A DNA stretch of 64,000 nucleotides from Clostridia bacterium (GCA_017512025.1 JAFWHH010000008.1:62001-126000), one strand, 5' to 3'. Shown: positions 8,829 to 18,346, numbered from the stretch's first letter. The notes: a model not told the origin generated them from the sequence alone. Numbers and translations: made by a program.

Positions 8829-11258
8829 TTATTCGTTACCTTTCAAACTTGTTACCATATCAATCTTTTTAATTTTTCTTCCAAGTAATTGATTGCAAAT
8901 ATATGAAACTATATAAGCACCAACTGCTGATAAAATAAATGTTATAGGTTTTATCATTGCAGAGAAATCATAAGTATCACCTATTGCATTTTTAAATATA
9001 TAATCTGTCATAAAATTACCTGCTGGAATAGCAATAATTACAGCAACTATAGCTATCCATAAGTTTTGTTTTATAAATATGCTCTTTATTTGTTTATATT
9101 TAAATCCTAGTACTTTTAAAGTAGCAAATTGATATTCTTTTTCTCCAAATGATAAGCTACCTAGATTATAAATAATTACACTTGCCAGGATGACTGAAAC
9201 AACAATTAATACCGCAATTAATGAATACATCATTCCAAGCATGCTAAGCATGCCATCTTTTAAGCCATTTACTGTTTGTATTGTACTTACTCCTGGAATG
9301 TCTTTTACTCCATTTAAATCATAATTTGTATAAACACTATCAGCTCTATATTCCTCATCCTCAATAGTATCATAGAAAGCTTTCGTACAATTAAATTGTT
9401 GGGATTGTGGATCACGATTAAGTCCAGTAATTTTTGTTTTATGCCACTTATCAGAGCCAATAATATGCCACTCAACCTCATCACCAACTTTTAGATTGTT
9501 AACTTCCGCCATTTTTTCAGTTATATACATTCCATCATCATTCATCTCAAATGGATTTCTGTTATGATCTGTTACTTGTAACATTCCACTTGCATCATTA
9601 ATTGTAAGTTGTTTTACAACTAACTCATCATTATTTTTAAATTCAACTGGAACTGTTTGAGATGTTTTGTTTCCATATTTATTAATAATGTCATCGTATT
9701 GCTGAGTTGTATATTCTTCGCTTAAAGATAATTTATAATCAAAATTGTTAATTGTACTAAATTCCCAATCAATATATCCGTTAATAGAATCCATCATACC
9801 AAACGCTGTAATAACAAGCATTGTGCATCCTGCAATTCCAACCAAAGCCATTAAAGTTCTTCCTTTTGAACGTGCCACATCTCTTAGATTCCATTTTGAT
9901 GATAGAGATAACTTATTAAAGAATTTCTTTGTTGTAAACCCATTTTTCCTTACTTTAACTTTTGGTCTTTCTACACGAAGTGCCTCAGCTGCAGGCTCTT
10001 TTAATACTTTTCTACATGATAAATATGTCACCAAAGTAATTGCTGCCGTAACTCCAACTGCTACATAATAAACAATTGGTTTTACCGCTACATGATAATA
10101 AGGAATCTCGTAGTAATCCATTTCCATCTGTAAGAACAAATTTCCAAACGTTAGCTTTCCAAGAACAATACCAATTATACTTGCTACAACTGATATAAAT
10201 AATCCATAGCTTACGTACATCCATGTAATCTTTGATCTTTTAAATCCAAGTGCTTTTAACGTTCCAATTTGTGTACGCTCTTTTCTTACAAATCTATTCA
10301 TTGTTGTTACAACAGATAGAAGAGCTATAAATACGAATAACCCGGAGAATACTCCTGAGTATGTTTCTCCTTCTTCAGCTTCTCTTTGATATCCTTCCCA
10401 TGATATATCCTCTTCTCTTGTTGTAGCAGTTATGATTCCATCAATATCATTTTTTATTTTATTTTTTGTATCATTTAACTTTGAAACATCATCAATATCT
10501 ACAATTGCATATGGATAAACAAAATAATCTTCTATTTTAAAATCTGGAATTGCACTACTTATAAATGCTTCTTTTTCATCTATAGTAGATGCATCTACAC
10601 CCATTTTCTCGATAATTTTTGTATATACATAATTTACTGGGAACTCTTTTACTGACATATATGCAATACCAAAGTCTGTATGTGTTGGAAATATTGCTGT
10701 TTCGTCCTTCATAAAGTAAACATGATCAGGTGTTTCAACAAGACCAACTACTTTTTCAGTAAACACTGTTCCTTCCATTGATATTTCAAGGTCATCTCCA
10801 ACTTTTATATCAAGATTTTGGGCTAAGTAATAGTCAATCCACATTCCAGATTTATCTTTAGAGAACTCTTCTCCCTCTATTACATACATTTTGCTTATGT
10901 TATTAGATTCAATAAAATTGCATTCTAATGTTAAATCTTCCTGAGGTTTATTTGTTGTTGGATTGTTGTACTTTTCAGAATTATTAACTGTTGCTTGTAA
11001 TCTTATAAATCTCTCAACATCTTTAACATTATCTATAGATTTAATTTGCTCTATTTTTTCATCAGTAAAGTTTTCTGATGTTATCCATAAATCTTGAAGA
11101 TTTTGATTTTCGTAGTACTCATCTGCACTTGCAATCATACCATCCATATAAGAATGAACTCCTGAAAAAGCAAATACTGCTAAGAAAACCATTAGAAATA
11201 TAGTGATAAATTGAGATTTATTTTTTAATATATCTCGTAGCATCTTTTTAAATAACAT
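8829..11258 (-). CDS. FtsX-like ABC exporter permease
   Basis: 809 aa. It has an N-terminal membrane helix (about 18-38), a large extracellular domain, three helices at about 300-420 (FtsX domain 1), a further helix near 470 before a second extracellular domain, and three C-terminal helices at about 690-790 (FtsX domain 2, GEKEYQFATLKVLGF motif). This is the MacB/LolC-type architecture of peptide, antibiotic or lipid exporters. The ATG at 11258 overlaps the ATPase stop (TAATG), with GAGGTG as ribosome site, so translation is coupled. Divergent TetR control suggests drug or envelope-stress export. Confidence 0.88.
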   Translation of the reverse strand: MLFKKMLRDILKNKSQFITIFLMVFLAVFAFSGVHSYMDGMIASADEYYENQNLQDLWITSENFTDEKIEQIKSIDNVKDVERFIRLQATVNNSEKYNNPTTNKPQEDLTLECNFIESNNISKMYVIEGEEFSKDKSGMWIDYYLAQNLDIKVGDDLEISMEGTVFTEKVVGLVETPDHVYFMKDETAIFPTHTDFGIAYMSVKEFPVNYVYTKIIEKMGVDASTIDEKEAFISSAIPDFKIEDYFVYPYAIVDIDDVSKLNDTKNKIKNDIDGIITATTREEDISWEGYQREAEEGETYSGVFSGLFVFIALLSVVTTMNRFVRKERTQIGTLKALGFKRSKITWMYVSYGLFISVVASIIGIVLGKLTFGNLFLQMEMDYYEIPYYHVAVKPIVYYVAVGVTAAITLVTYLSCRKVLKEPAAEALRVERPKVKVRKNGFTTKKFFNKLSLSSKWNLRDVARSKGRTLMALVGIAGCTMLVITAFGMMDSINGYIDWEFSTINNFDYKLSLSEEYTTQQYDDIINKYGNKTSQTVPVEFKNNDELVVKQLTINDASGMLQVTDHNRNPFEMNDDGMYITEKMAEVNNLKVGDEVEWHIIGSDKWHKTKITGLNRDPQSQQFNCTKAFYDTIEDEEYRADSVYTNYDLNGVKDIPGVSTIQTVNGLKDGMLSMLGMMYSLIAVLIVVSVILASVIIYNLGSLSFGEKEYQFATLKVLGFKYKQIKSIFIKQNLWIAIVAVIIAIPAGNFMTDYIFKNAIGDTYDFSAMIKPITFILSAVGAYIVSYICNQLLGRKIKKIDMVTSLKGNE

Positions 11259-11968
11259 TACCACTTCACCTCATCAATCTTCTTTGGATTTTCATTCTTA
11301 GTTACACTTTCAATCTTTCCGTTTTTAACATGAATAACTGTATCTGCAATATCAGCAATTAAAGCATTATGAGTAACAATAATAACTGTATTTGCACCAT
11401 TATTTCTATCACATTGTTTTCTAAGAAGTTTTAATACTTCAACACCAGTCTTAGAATCTAACGCACCAGTTGGTTCATCACAAAGAAGTAGCTTTGGATT
11501 CTTAGCAACAGCTCTTGCAATAGAAACTCTTTGTTGCTCTCCTCCTGAAAGTTGATTTGGAAACTTCTTACTATGTTCCAAAAGACCTACAGCTTTTAAT
11601 GCTTCATCAGTACTTACTGGATTTTTAACAATGTCTCTTACTAAATCAACATTTTCTCTAACTGTTAAGCTTGGTAAAATATTATAAAACTGAAATATAA
11701 AACCAACATTATTAGCTCTGTAATCTGATAGCTTATTTTCATTATATTTAGAAATGTTTTCACCATCTATCATAACTGTTCCACTTGTTGGTATATCCAT
11801 TCCACCAATTAGGTTTAATAATGTAGATTTACCAGCTCCTGAAGGTCCAAGAACAACTACCATTTCTCCTTTCTTAATTTCTAGGTCGATATTATCTAAA
11901 GCATTAAACTCATTATCGCCTAGCTTATATGTTTTACTTACTTTTTTTAATTCAACTATGTTTTCCAT
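11258..11968 (-). CDS. ABC exporter ATPase (MacB/LolD type)
   Basis: 236 aa ATP-binding subunit that powers the FtsX-like permease downstream. Walker [10 protein letters not shown] (about 40-48), Q-loop FQFYNILP, signature LSGGEQQR, Walker [13 protein letters not shown] and switch VTHN are all present. The start has AAAGGAGGATTT. Transcription probably begins at the promoter 12036-12064, whose start region carries the 12006-12025 palindrome, so repression by the divergent TetR protein is likely. Confidence 0.93.
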   Translation of the reverse strand: MENIVELKKVSKTYKLGDNEFNALDNIDLEIKKGEMVVVLGPSGAGKSTLLNLIGGMDIPTSGTVMIDGENISKYNENKLSDYRANNVGFIFQFYNILPSLTVRENVDLVRDIVKNPVSTDEALKAVGLLEHSKKFPNQLSGGEQQRVSIARAVAKNPKLLLCDEPTGALDSKTGVEVLKLLRKQCDRNNGANTVIIVTHNALIADIADTVIHVKNGKIESVTKNENPKKIDEVKW

Positions 11969-12005
11969 AAATCCTCCTTTATTTCGATTTCAACATACAA
12001 ACAAT

Positions 12006-12025
12006 ATATGAAATCTTTTTCATAT
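12006..12025. promoter_or_regulatory. Palindromic operator 1 (probable TetR site)
   Basis: Perfect 8-4-8 inverted repeat ATATGAAA-TCTT-TTTCATAT. It sits just downstream of the -10 box of the ABC operon promoter, over the expected transcription start. Binding there would block the exporter. Confidence 0.7.
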
Positions 12026-12035
12026 TTCCTGATGA

Positions 12036-12064
12036 ATTATATAACTAACTTATATTAATGTCAA
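12036..12064 (-). promoter_or_regulatory. Sigma-A promoter of the ABC exporter operon
   Basis: On the minus strand TTGACA (12064-12059), 17-bp spacer, TATAAT (12041-12036): a full consensus promoter. Confidence 0.85.
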
Positions 12065-12069
12065 TACAA

Positions 12070-12089
12070 ATGTGAAACTTTATTCATAT
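12070..12089. promoter_or_regulatory. Operator 2 (degenerate copy of operator 1)
   Basis: ATGTGAAA-CTTT-ATTCATAT matches operator 1 at 16 of 20 positions. It lies between the two divergent -35 boxes, three bases from the tetR -35, and could serve autoregulation. Confidence 0.55.
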
Positions 12090-12092
12090 TTA

Positions 12093-12121
12093 TTGACTAG
12101 CAGCTCTAATGATGGTATAAT
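12093..12121 (+). promoter_or_regulatory. Sigma-A promoter of the tetR gene
   Basis: TTGACT (12093-12098), 17-bp spacer, TATAAT (12116-12121), 31 bases before the ATG. Confidence 0.85.
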
Positions 12122-12152
12122 CTATTTATTAAAACTTATGGAGGTATGATTT

Positions 12153-12755
12153 ATGGGTACTTCAGATATTAGAGAGCCAATACAAAAAAGATCTATCGAA
12201 AAGAAAGAAAAAATAATTGAAGCAGGTTTTGAACTAATCTGTAAGCAAGGATATCATAATACTAATACCGCTGAGATAGCTAAAGCAGCTGGTGTTTCTA
12301 CTGGTATTGTTTATCAATACTTTGAGGATAAACGTGATATCTTTATTTGTGGTCTAGAAAAATATGCAGATAATATCTTCTACCCTATGCCAAACTTTCC
12401 AGACAAAAAAATAAATAAAAAAGATTTTCCTAAAATACTTGAAAACATGATTAATTCATATATAGAAAATCATAAATTATCAGAATCAGCACACCAAGAA
12501 ATAATGGCAATGACTCATTCTGATGAGAAAGTAAGCTATTATTTTTATAAAAGAGAAATGGAAATAACAACTAAAATTGCTGAATATCTAAAAGATAATG
12601 GCTACAATACTAGAAACCTAACAGAAAAAGTACATTTAATGATTGGTATGATTGATAATCTATGTCATGAGATTGTATATCATAAACATAGCGAACTTGA
12701 TTACGATTCTATGAAAAAAATTGTTATAGAGAGTATATTAACGCTATTTAAATAA
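12153..12755 (+). CDS. TetR/AcrR family transcriptional regulator
   Basis: 200 aa. The N-terminal helix-turn-helix (about 20-65) has the family pattern IIEAGFELICKQGYHNTNTAEIAKAAGVSTGIVYQYFEDKRDIF written here in pieces: IIEAGFELI, TAEIAKAAGVSTGIVYQYF and DKRDIF. The C-terminal ligand domain is helical and unrecognisable by eye. It is divergent from the ABC exporter genes, with two palindromes between them, so it most likely represses the exporter and itself until an inducer binds. Start ATG follows ATGGAGGTATGATTT. A hairpin terminator follows at 12756-12797. Confidence 0.9.
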   Translation: MGTSDIREPIQKRSIEKKEKIIEAGFELICKQGYHNTNTAEIAKAAGVSTGIVYQYFEDKRDIFICGLEKYADNIFYPMPNFPDKKINKKDFPKILENMINSYIENHKLSESAHQEIMAMTHSDEKVSYYFYKREMEITTKIAEYLKDNGYNTRNLTEKVHLMIGMIDNLCHEIVYHKHSELDYDSMKKIVIESILTLFK

Positions 12756-12797
12756 AAGCACAGCCTAACCTACAAATGTTGGGCTGTTTATTTTTGT
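12756..12797 (+). terminator. Terminator after tetR
   Basis: ACAGCCTAAC (12760-12769) pairs with GTTGGGCTGT (12778-12787), followed by TTATTTTTG. Confidence 0.8.
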
Positions 12798-12815
12798 TTA
12801 ATTTACATATATAGT

Positions 12816-12875
12816 TTGCTTTTTTATTTGTAATGTGATATCATTAAAGTAGACTTTTATGGTGCAAGTTGCACC
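12816..12875 (+). promoter_or_regulatory. Promoter and 5' hairpin of the nucleotidyltransferase unit
   Basis: TTGCTT (12816-12821), 17-bp spacer, TATCAT (12839-12844). The leader then carries the strong hairpin GGTGCAA-G-TTGCACC (12861-12875) ahead of the ribosome site. Confidence 0.6.
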
Positions 12876-12914
12876 TTGGATAATCAAAAAAATAAAACAA
12901 CGGAGGATTTTCAC

Positions 12915-13571
12915 ATGAAAGATTATCGTAGTCAGGCACTAGACAACATTCTCGCTTTTTACGATGCAGAGTACACTCCACGTAGAGAACTTCTGTACCG
13001 GATAGTGAGAGAATTCGAATCTCAGAAGATACAGTTTGCTCTTGGTTGCTCTTTCTCACTGTTTGTGCGTGGTATCGTTGACGATTTCCACGATTTCGAT
13101 GTACTTGTTTCTAACAAGCACGTTGAAAAAGCAAAACAGATTATGAAGGAAGTAATCGGTGCAACGCTTGTAGCTGTCGGAGGCAATGGTTACTGTAACT
13201 CGGATGATTACAGCCACTGGCAGGTCAGCAACTGTGATGTCGATCTCATCGCCGGTTTCCGGGTTGAGACATTTGGCCACAGTCTGCATGTTCCGATTAA
13301 TGAAGAGATCATCGAATTTCTGGATTTTGAATACCTTCCATATAAAATCCCTGTGATTTGTGTGGAACCTTTGTACTGCCTATACTCCATGATGGAGGGG
13401 TGGCAGCATAAGCGTCGTTATAAGAAGCTCCTCATCGAGGAATACTTCTCATACGTACCGCCTTCGAAGGATCTGCTTCAGTTTTATCTCTCATCCGATG
13501 ATAAACGTCACTCTTCAGTGGCCCCATGGATTCAGAGAAGAGTGGAGGAGTTTGGTTTTTTTCAGAAATAA
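12915..13571 (+). CDS. Nucleotidyltransferase-like protein (GC-rich single-gene unit)
   Basis: 218 aa. A nucleotidyltransferase-like core is suggested by FALGCSFSLFVRGIVDDFHDFDVLVSN in pieces: LGCSFSLF then DFHDFDVLVS (Asp pair) and NCDVDLIAGF (third Asp) near residue 105. Such minimal transferase folds move a nucleotide to a small molecule, protein or RNA; the substrate is unknown. The ATG at 12915 is chosen over an in-frame TTG at 12876 because CGGAGG is eight bases upstream. GC content and codon use (CTG, GCC, CGT) differ from the neighbours, which suggests transfer. Own promoter and a perfect terminator make it a self-contained unit. Confidence 0.6.
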   Translation: MKDYRSQALDNILAFYDAEYTPRRELLYRIVREFESQKIQFALGCSFSLFVRGIVDDFHDFDVLVSNKHVEKAKQIMKEVIGATLVAVGGNGYCNSDDYSHWQVSNCDVDLIAGFRVETFGHSLHVPINEEIIEFLDFEYLPYKIPVICVEPLYCLYSMMEGWQHKRRYKKLLIEEYFSYVPPSKDLLQFYLSSDDKRHSSVAPWIQRRVEEFGFFQK

Positions 13572-13590
13572 TGTTGCCGCATACGCCGCA

Positions 13591-13625
13591 GGGAGAGGTC
13601 GCCGACCTCTCCCTGTATTTTTTTA
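13591..13625 (+). terminator. Strong terminator of the nucleotidyltransferase unit
   Basis: Perfect 10-bp stem GGGAGAGGTC / GACCTCTCCC with a 3-base loop, then TGTA and seven T. Confidence 0.92.
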
Positions 13626-14063
13626 TACGTAATATTTATGAAATCCTTTATAATTTGGATCAAATCCCATTTTCTTGTAAAACTCATGAGCAATTGTATT
13701 ATCTGCCTCTGATGTAAAGAAAATAAGTTCGCAATCATTTTCTTTAGCAATCTCTTCTAATCTTCTAAACATTTTAGTAGCAACACCTTGTCTTCTATAA
13801 TCAGGATGTGTACCAACCCACCATAGATTCATGAGTGGTTTATCACCATCAAATAGATTGTATGAAATCATTGCAGATGTATATCCAACAATCTTTCCAT
13901 CAACTTTAGCTACCAAAAATCTATAGCTACCTTTTTTCTTATGAATCTTTTTATATAACTTTTTAACTTTATCTAAACCAAATTCTTCACCAAATACTAA
14001 CTTATTTAGCTTATAGCATTCTTCTATATCTTTGTATTTTAAATCTTCTATCTTGATATCCAA
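13623..14063 (-). CDS. GNAT family N-acetyltransferase
   Basis: 146 aa. The acetyl-CoA-binding motif A is clear: LWWVGTHPDYRRQGVATKMF (about 75-94, with the RRQGVA pyrophosphate loop). A late FYKKMGFDP motif is typical of GNAT enzymes. The substrate is unknown. The start is taken as TTG at 14063 because AAAGGAG lies seven bases upstream; the longer ATG at 14132 would run far into the phosphatase gene behind it. With the TTG start it sits 17 bp after that gene and is probably cotranscribed with it. Confidence 0.85.
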   Translation of the reverse strand: MDIKIEDLKYKDIEECYKLNKLVFGEEFGLDKVKKLYKKIHKKKGSYRFLVAKVDGKIVGYTSAMISYNLFDGDKPLMNLWWVGTHPDYRRQGVATKMFRRLEEIAKENDCELIFFTSEADNTIAHEFYKKMGFDPNYKGFHKYYV

Positions 14064-14080
14064 ATTATTTCTCCTTTTGT

Positions 14081-14620
14081 TTATTTTAATTCGTATGTCC
14101 ATCCTGGTTGCCAAGCTTTTGTCTTTCTCCAATCATTATTTATAGCATCTTCCCATGTCATATTTTTTGTAATTACATCTAATGCTAGTTGTGGAGCTTT
14201 ATGAGCTACAAAAGCGATTGTCTTACCATCATATTTTTCAAGTAGCTCATTACATATATTTCTCATTCTACTTTCCACATCTTTTAAACATTCTCCATTT
14301 GGAAATTTATCTTCTATATGCTCTTCATATATTACTTTAGAGCTATCATCTCCATTAAAATCTCCATAGTTACATTCTCTAAGTCTTTTATCAACGATAA
14401 TTTCTTTATCATTTTCAAAAATATTATTTGCAGAATGAATAGCTCTTTTTAAATCTGAAGAGATTACAAAATCGATCTCATCAATGTTGATTTTATCTCT
14501 TAATGCTTTGCTTTGTTCAATACCTTTTTCACTAAGATCTACTTCATTCCAACCTGCAGCTTTATGAAGTTCGTTATCCGTTGTTGTACCATGTACAAAA
14601 TATACAATTTTAATAGACAA
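14081..14620 (-). CDS. Histidine phosphatase (phosphoglycerate mutase-like) with altered RHG motif
   Basis: 179 aa. Family features are visible: a first beta-strand ending in the catalytic histidine, GWNEVDLSEKGIEQSKALR, VISSDLKRAIHSANNIF, RLRECNYGDFNG and a second histidine in AFVAHKAPQLAL. The usual R-H-G triad is V-H-G here (YFVHGTTTDNE), so the phosphate-binding arginine is missing at that position. Activity may be altered or lost. The start is TTG with GGAGGTGAGGTAG directly upstream. Probably in one message with the GNAT gene. Confidence 0.8.
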   Translation of the reverse strand: MSIKIVYFVHGTTTDNELHKAAGWNEVDLSEKGIEQSKALRDKINIDEIDFVISSDLKRAIHSANNIFENDKEIIVDKRLRECNYGDFNGDDSSKVIYEEHIEDKFPNGECLKDVESRMRNICNELLEKYDGKTIAFVAHKAPQLALDVITKNMTWEDAINNDWRKTKAWQPGWTYELK

Positions 14621-14645
14621 CTACCTCACCTCCGTATTCATTATA

Positions 14646-16403
14646 TTAAACTAAATCTTTTATATCGTTAATTATCTTCTCACTAGTTATTCCAAGTTCA
14701 TCTAAAAGCTCTTCTGGATTATATCTATCGTAAAATTCTCTATTTAATCCATAGTTCTTTACTTTAACATCTTTTATTCCTAAGAACGATGCAACTTTTT
14801 CACCAAATCCACCATTTAGTATTCCATCTTCCAACGTAAGAATTACCTTATGCGAATCTGCTAATTTTATTAATAAATCTTTATCTAATCCATTAGCATA
14901 TCTTGGATTAACAAGTGTTGGTTTAAATCCAAGTTTTGATTCGATTTCTTTTGCCAATATTTCACCTCTTTGGTAGAAATCTCCTAACGCAAGGATAGCA
15001 ACCTTTTCTCCAGATTGTTCAACTTTGTATTTCACTGTTCCATATTCTTTATCAGCTGGTCTATCTGTTACTTCATTACCAGGCATTAATATTAGTACCG
15101 GATGCTCTTTTTGATCAACTGACCAATCAAGCATATTTAGATATTCTTCTTTGCTAGAAGGTGATAATACTATTAGATTTGGAATATTTGAAAAAGCAGA
15201 TATTCCAAATATTCCTAGGTGTGTAACATCTGTTAAACCGTCAAAAGATGAATAGTTTAGAACTATTGTTATCGCATTATTGTTTATACAAACATCTTGA
15301 GAAATTTGATCATATGCTCTTTGCATAAAAGTAGCATTTGTTACAACTAATGGTTTACCTCCATTTTTAGCAATACCAGATGCCATTGCAATTGCATGTT
15401 CCTCAGCAATACCAACATCAATATATTGTTTTCCAAGCTCTGCTCTTAACGTTGGATTAAGTCCACCTGTTCCTGGCATAGCTGGTGTTATTACAACAAA
15501 GTTAGAATCTTTCTTTGCTTTTTCCATAATATATTTAGCTGTTAAACTTGTATAATCTTCTCCACTTCCAAAACTAATAGTTGGCTTTCCAGTTTCTTTA
15601 TCAAAAGGAACAGACCAATGCCATGCCTCACGATTTTCTTCGGCTAATTTGTAGCCTTTTCCTTTTACAGTGTTTGTATGAACAACTACTGGATGATTAA
15701 TATCTTTAACACTTTGTAATACTTTAATCATTCTCTGTATATCATTTCCATTTGGTTCATAAATATAATCAAGCCCCATTGCTTTAAATAAATTATTTGA
15801 AGCTTGCCCATTTGTTGCTCTAAGCTCTGCTAAATTTTTATATAATCCACCATGATTTTCTGCAATTGCCTGCTCGTTATCATTTACAATAATAATAAAA
15901 TTTGAGTTTAATTCAGAGCCAACAAAATCTAATCCTTCTAATGCTTCACCTCCAGAAAGTGAACCATCACCTATAACTGCAATTATATTTTCTTCATCAC
16001 CTTTTAAATCTCTTGCTTTTGCTAATCCAGATGCTAAAGAAATTGATGTTGAAGTATGACCAACATTAAAGAAATCATGCTCACTTTCATCAGGATTTGT
16101 GTATCCTGAATCTTCATGAAAATGATTCTCATCCGTATATCCCAAACGTCTTCCTGTAATGATTTTATGTGGATAGCTTTGATGAGAAACATCAAAAACA
16201 AACTTATCAACTGGTGAATTAAACACATAATGCATTGCAATCTCCGCTTCTACCATTCCAAAGTTTGGACCAAAATGTCCTCCAAACTTTGTTAATCTAT
16301 TAAAAAGAGCATCTCTAATATCTGAAGCTAAAACTTCAAGCTCTTCATTATTTAACTTTTTTACGTCCTCAGGACCATTTATTTTATTTAAAATCTCATA
16401 CAT
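14646..16403 (-). CDS. dxs: 1-deoxy-D-xylulose-5-phosphate synthase-like enzyme
   Basis: 585 aa thiamine-diphosphate enzyme predicted to condense pyruvate and glyceraldehyde-3-phosphate for isoprenoid, thiamine and pyridoxal synthesis. Visible are FVFDVSHQSYPHKIITGR (DXS signature near 70), GHTSTSISLASG, the TPP motif GDGSLSGGEALE...NDNEQ, the pyrimidine domain EEHAIAMASGIA with its catalytic Glu, and a C-terminal transketolase domain. It is slightly shorter than typical DXS (~620 aa) and diverges in several loops, so a DXS-like paralogue with another acceptor remains possible. The start has AAAGAGAGAG upstream. Confidence 0.78.
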   Translation of the reverse strand: MYEILNKINGPEDVKKLNNEELEVLASDIRDALFNRLTKFGGHFGPNFGMVEAEIAMHYVFNSPVDKFVFDVSHQSYPHKIITGRRLGYTDENHFHEDSGYTNPDESEHDFFNVGHTSTSISLASGLAKARDLKGDEENIIAVIGDGSLSGGEALEGLDFVGSELNSNFIIIVNDNEQAIAENHGGLYKNLAELRATNGQASNNLFKAMGLDYIYEPNGNDIQRMIKVLQSVKDINHPVVVHTNTVKGKGYKLAEENREAWHWSVPFDKETGKPTISFGSGEDYTSLTAKYIMEKAKKDSNFVVITPAMPGTGGLNPTLRAELGKQYIDVGIAEEHAIAMASGIAKNGGKPLVVTNATFMQRAYDQISQDVCINNNAITIVLNYSSFDGLTDVTHLGIFGISAFSNIPNLIVLSPSSKEEYLNMLDWSVDQKEHPVLILMPGNEVTDRPADKEYGTVKYKVEQSGEKVAILALGDFYQRGEILAKEIESKLGFKPTLVNPRYANGLDKDLLIKLADSHKVILTLEDGILNGGFGEKVASFLGIKDVKVKNYGLNREFYDRYNPEELLDELGITSEKIINDIKDLV

Positions 16404-16469
16404 ATAAAACTCTCTCTTTCATAATTTATTTTAAGGTGATAATATCATACAAAAAAATCTAATTCAATA

Positions 16470-16507
16470 ATAAAAAAATAAAACAGACACAAGAAAGTGC
16501 CTGTTTC
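16470..16507 (-). terminator. Terminator after the large surface protein gene
   Basis: AAACAGGCAC / GTGTCTGTTT imperfect stem (about 16481-16507), followed on the minus strand by ATTTTTTTA. Confidence 0.75.
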
Positions 16508-16525
16508 ATATTCAATAATTTATTG

Positions 16526-18181
16526 TTATTTTGTAAAAGTTCCTTCAAAAGTAACGTTATGTCCAGCTACTGGATTTACTTCTGTTTTTCCAGATCTATT
16601 CATATAACACTCATCTTCAATTTCAATTGAATTTCCATTAACTTTAAAGAATATATTATATTCGTATCCATATTGACTATCATCCTTTGTCGAATAAACA
16701 AAACGTCCACCTTTTATAGCTTTAGCTTTTCCTTCGATTTGACCAATATTAGGAGCACCTGCTACTGATGTATATATCGCATCAATAGAAAAATCAAATG
16801 AATTATTGTTTGAACTTTTTACCTTTAGTACACCCTCTGTTCCAGTTCCTTTATCTCTATAGTAATCACCTTCTGCCACTTTATTATTTGCTGATTCATC
16901 ATATTCAAACGCAGTTAAATGTGTATTATTTGATGAACTTGAACTACTTGTATTATTGTTTGTTGTTGGTATCTCAATCTTAGATTCTTCCGTTAAGTTA
17001 TAGAAATGCCATTGATCACTAAAAGAATTATTTTGATATACATCAAATACCATACTATAACCTTTATCACCCTTGAATCTTATATAGTTTGATTTTCCAC
17101 CATAGCCATCATCTCCACCAAGCTCTATTGTATAAGTTCCATCCTCATCATATGAAGCAGCTTGGGCACTCATGTCATCAAAGTTTGATTTAATATGGAA
17201 TTTTCCTTCTGGTTTTAAAGTAATTTCACCTTTTAAAGTTTGACCCGGTGTATAACCTCCTTCACCAGTATAAGTATATACTCCATATTTTAATGTTGCA
17301 TTTCCGACTTTTAATCCTTTACTATATTCTTCTGCTTTCTTTTTATTTTCAACATCTGTTTTAGCTTTAGCAATAGATTCTTTCTTTGCTCTTACCTCTT
17401 CAACTTTTTTAGCTACAACTTCCTTAACTGCATCTGTTATTTTTTTAGAATCCTTTTTATAACTATCAACCGCAGATTTTATTTCTTTCTTTAAATCTTT
17501 ATCCTTAATATCACTATTAAAATCAATTTGTTTATTAGGCTCAATTTCTGGTCTTACAAATATCTCGTCAAATTTATCTAATGTTATTGTTTCACCATCA
17601 GTTGTTTCCTGTGTTATTGTTGCTTCTTCTTTCTTTATTGTATAGTCAGCAACCATTTCAGCCACATAGTCGCTTTTTGAATTATTAGATTCCTCAGCAT
17701 TTTGTTTTAATTTATCAGAAATATTCTTTAATGAACTATATGAATCTGAATCAGTTCCCATTTCATGAATGTACCAAGAATACTCATCTTTTTCTATGTT
17801 ATATAAATACTCAACCTCTGTTGGTTGTTTATATGCTATATAATTAACTTTATTTTTATCTGTAATTTGATATACATTTACATATGAATTGTTTTCTTTT
17901 TTATATGTCATAATCATTGTTGGATTTTGACCTTCATCAACCTCGCAGAATTGAATTTTAGAATCTTTCATACCAAGTATAATACCATATTTAGACTCTG
18001 CAATATTTATATCTTCCTCATTAACAGCATCCTTTAAATATGCATAATACGTATCGCCCCATTTACTTCCAGTAGATTCTTCTTCCTTATTCTTGTTCAC
18101 GATAACAGCCACAATAATTGCTGCTACAATAGCAATTACCAATATAATTGGTAATATAATTAATAAAACTTTCTTTTTCAT
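16526..18181 (-). CDS. Membrane-anchored extracellular protein of unknown function
   Basis: 551 aa. A single N-terminal anchor (about 4-30, Ile/Val-rich) with no lipobox cysteine leaves the rest outside. After an acidic/Ser spacer there is a mixed domain (about 40-190), a Lys/Glu/Ala-rich coiled coil (about 225-285), a beta-rich domain with GGYTPGQTLKGEITLKPEG (about 305-400), a Thr/Ser/Asn linker, and a C-terminal beta domain with two aromatic repeats (about 435-551). No enzyme motif is seen. The ATG at 18181 is chosen because GGGAGG is seven bases upstream. Own terminator; no obvious partner genes. Confidence 0.7.
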   Translation of the reverse strand: MKKKVLLIILPIILVIAIVAAIIVAVIVNKNKEEESTGSKWGDTYYAYLKDAVNEEDINIAESKYGIILGMKDSKIQFCEVDEGQNPTMIMTYKKENNSYVNVYQITDKNKVNYIAYKQPTEVEYLYNIEKDEYSWYIHEMGTDSDSYSSLKNISDKLKQNAEESNNSKSDYVAEMVADYTIKKEEATITQETTDGETITLDKFDEIFVRPEIEPNKQIDFNSDIKDKDLKKEIKSAVDSYKKDSKKITDAVKEVVAKKVEEVRAKKESIAKAKTDVENKKKAEEYSKGLKVGNATLKYGVYTYTGEGGYTPGQTLKGEITLKPEGKFHIKSNFDDMSAQAASYDEDGTYTIELGGDDGYGGKSNYIRFKGDKGYSMVFDVYQNNSFSDQWHFYNLTEESKIEIPTTNNNTSSSSSSNNTHLTAFEYDESANNKVAEGDYYRDKGTGTEGVLKVKSSNNNSFDFSIDAIYTSVAGAPNIGQIEGKAKAIKGGRFVYSTKDDSQYGYEYNIFFKVNGNSIEIEDECYMNRSGKTEVNPVAGHNVTFEGTFTK

Positions 18182-18261
18182 AAAAATACCTCCCAATTAA
18201 ATAATATTTATATCCAACAAGCACATTATATCAAACTGTATATTTATATGTAATACTTTTT

Positions 18262-18317
18262 ATAAAAAAAGAAAAACCCCCGCCTAAGCTCTGCTAATAG
18301 CATTGCCTAGACGAGGA
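18262..18317 (-). terminator. Terminator of the 44-aa unit
   Basis: GC-rich stem with G-T pairs (18277-18289 with 18305-18316) followed on the minus strand by TTTTTCTTTTTTT. Confidence 0.8.
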
Positions 18318-18346
18318 TAAGTGAATTTGACTCAGCGATTTCAGAA

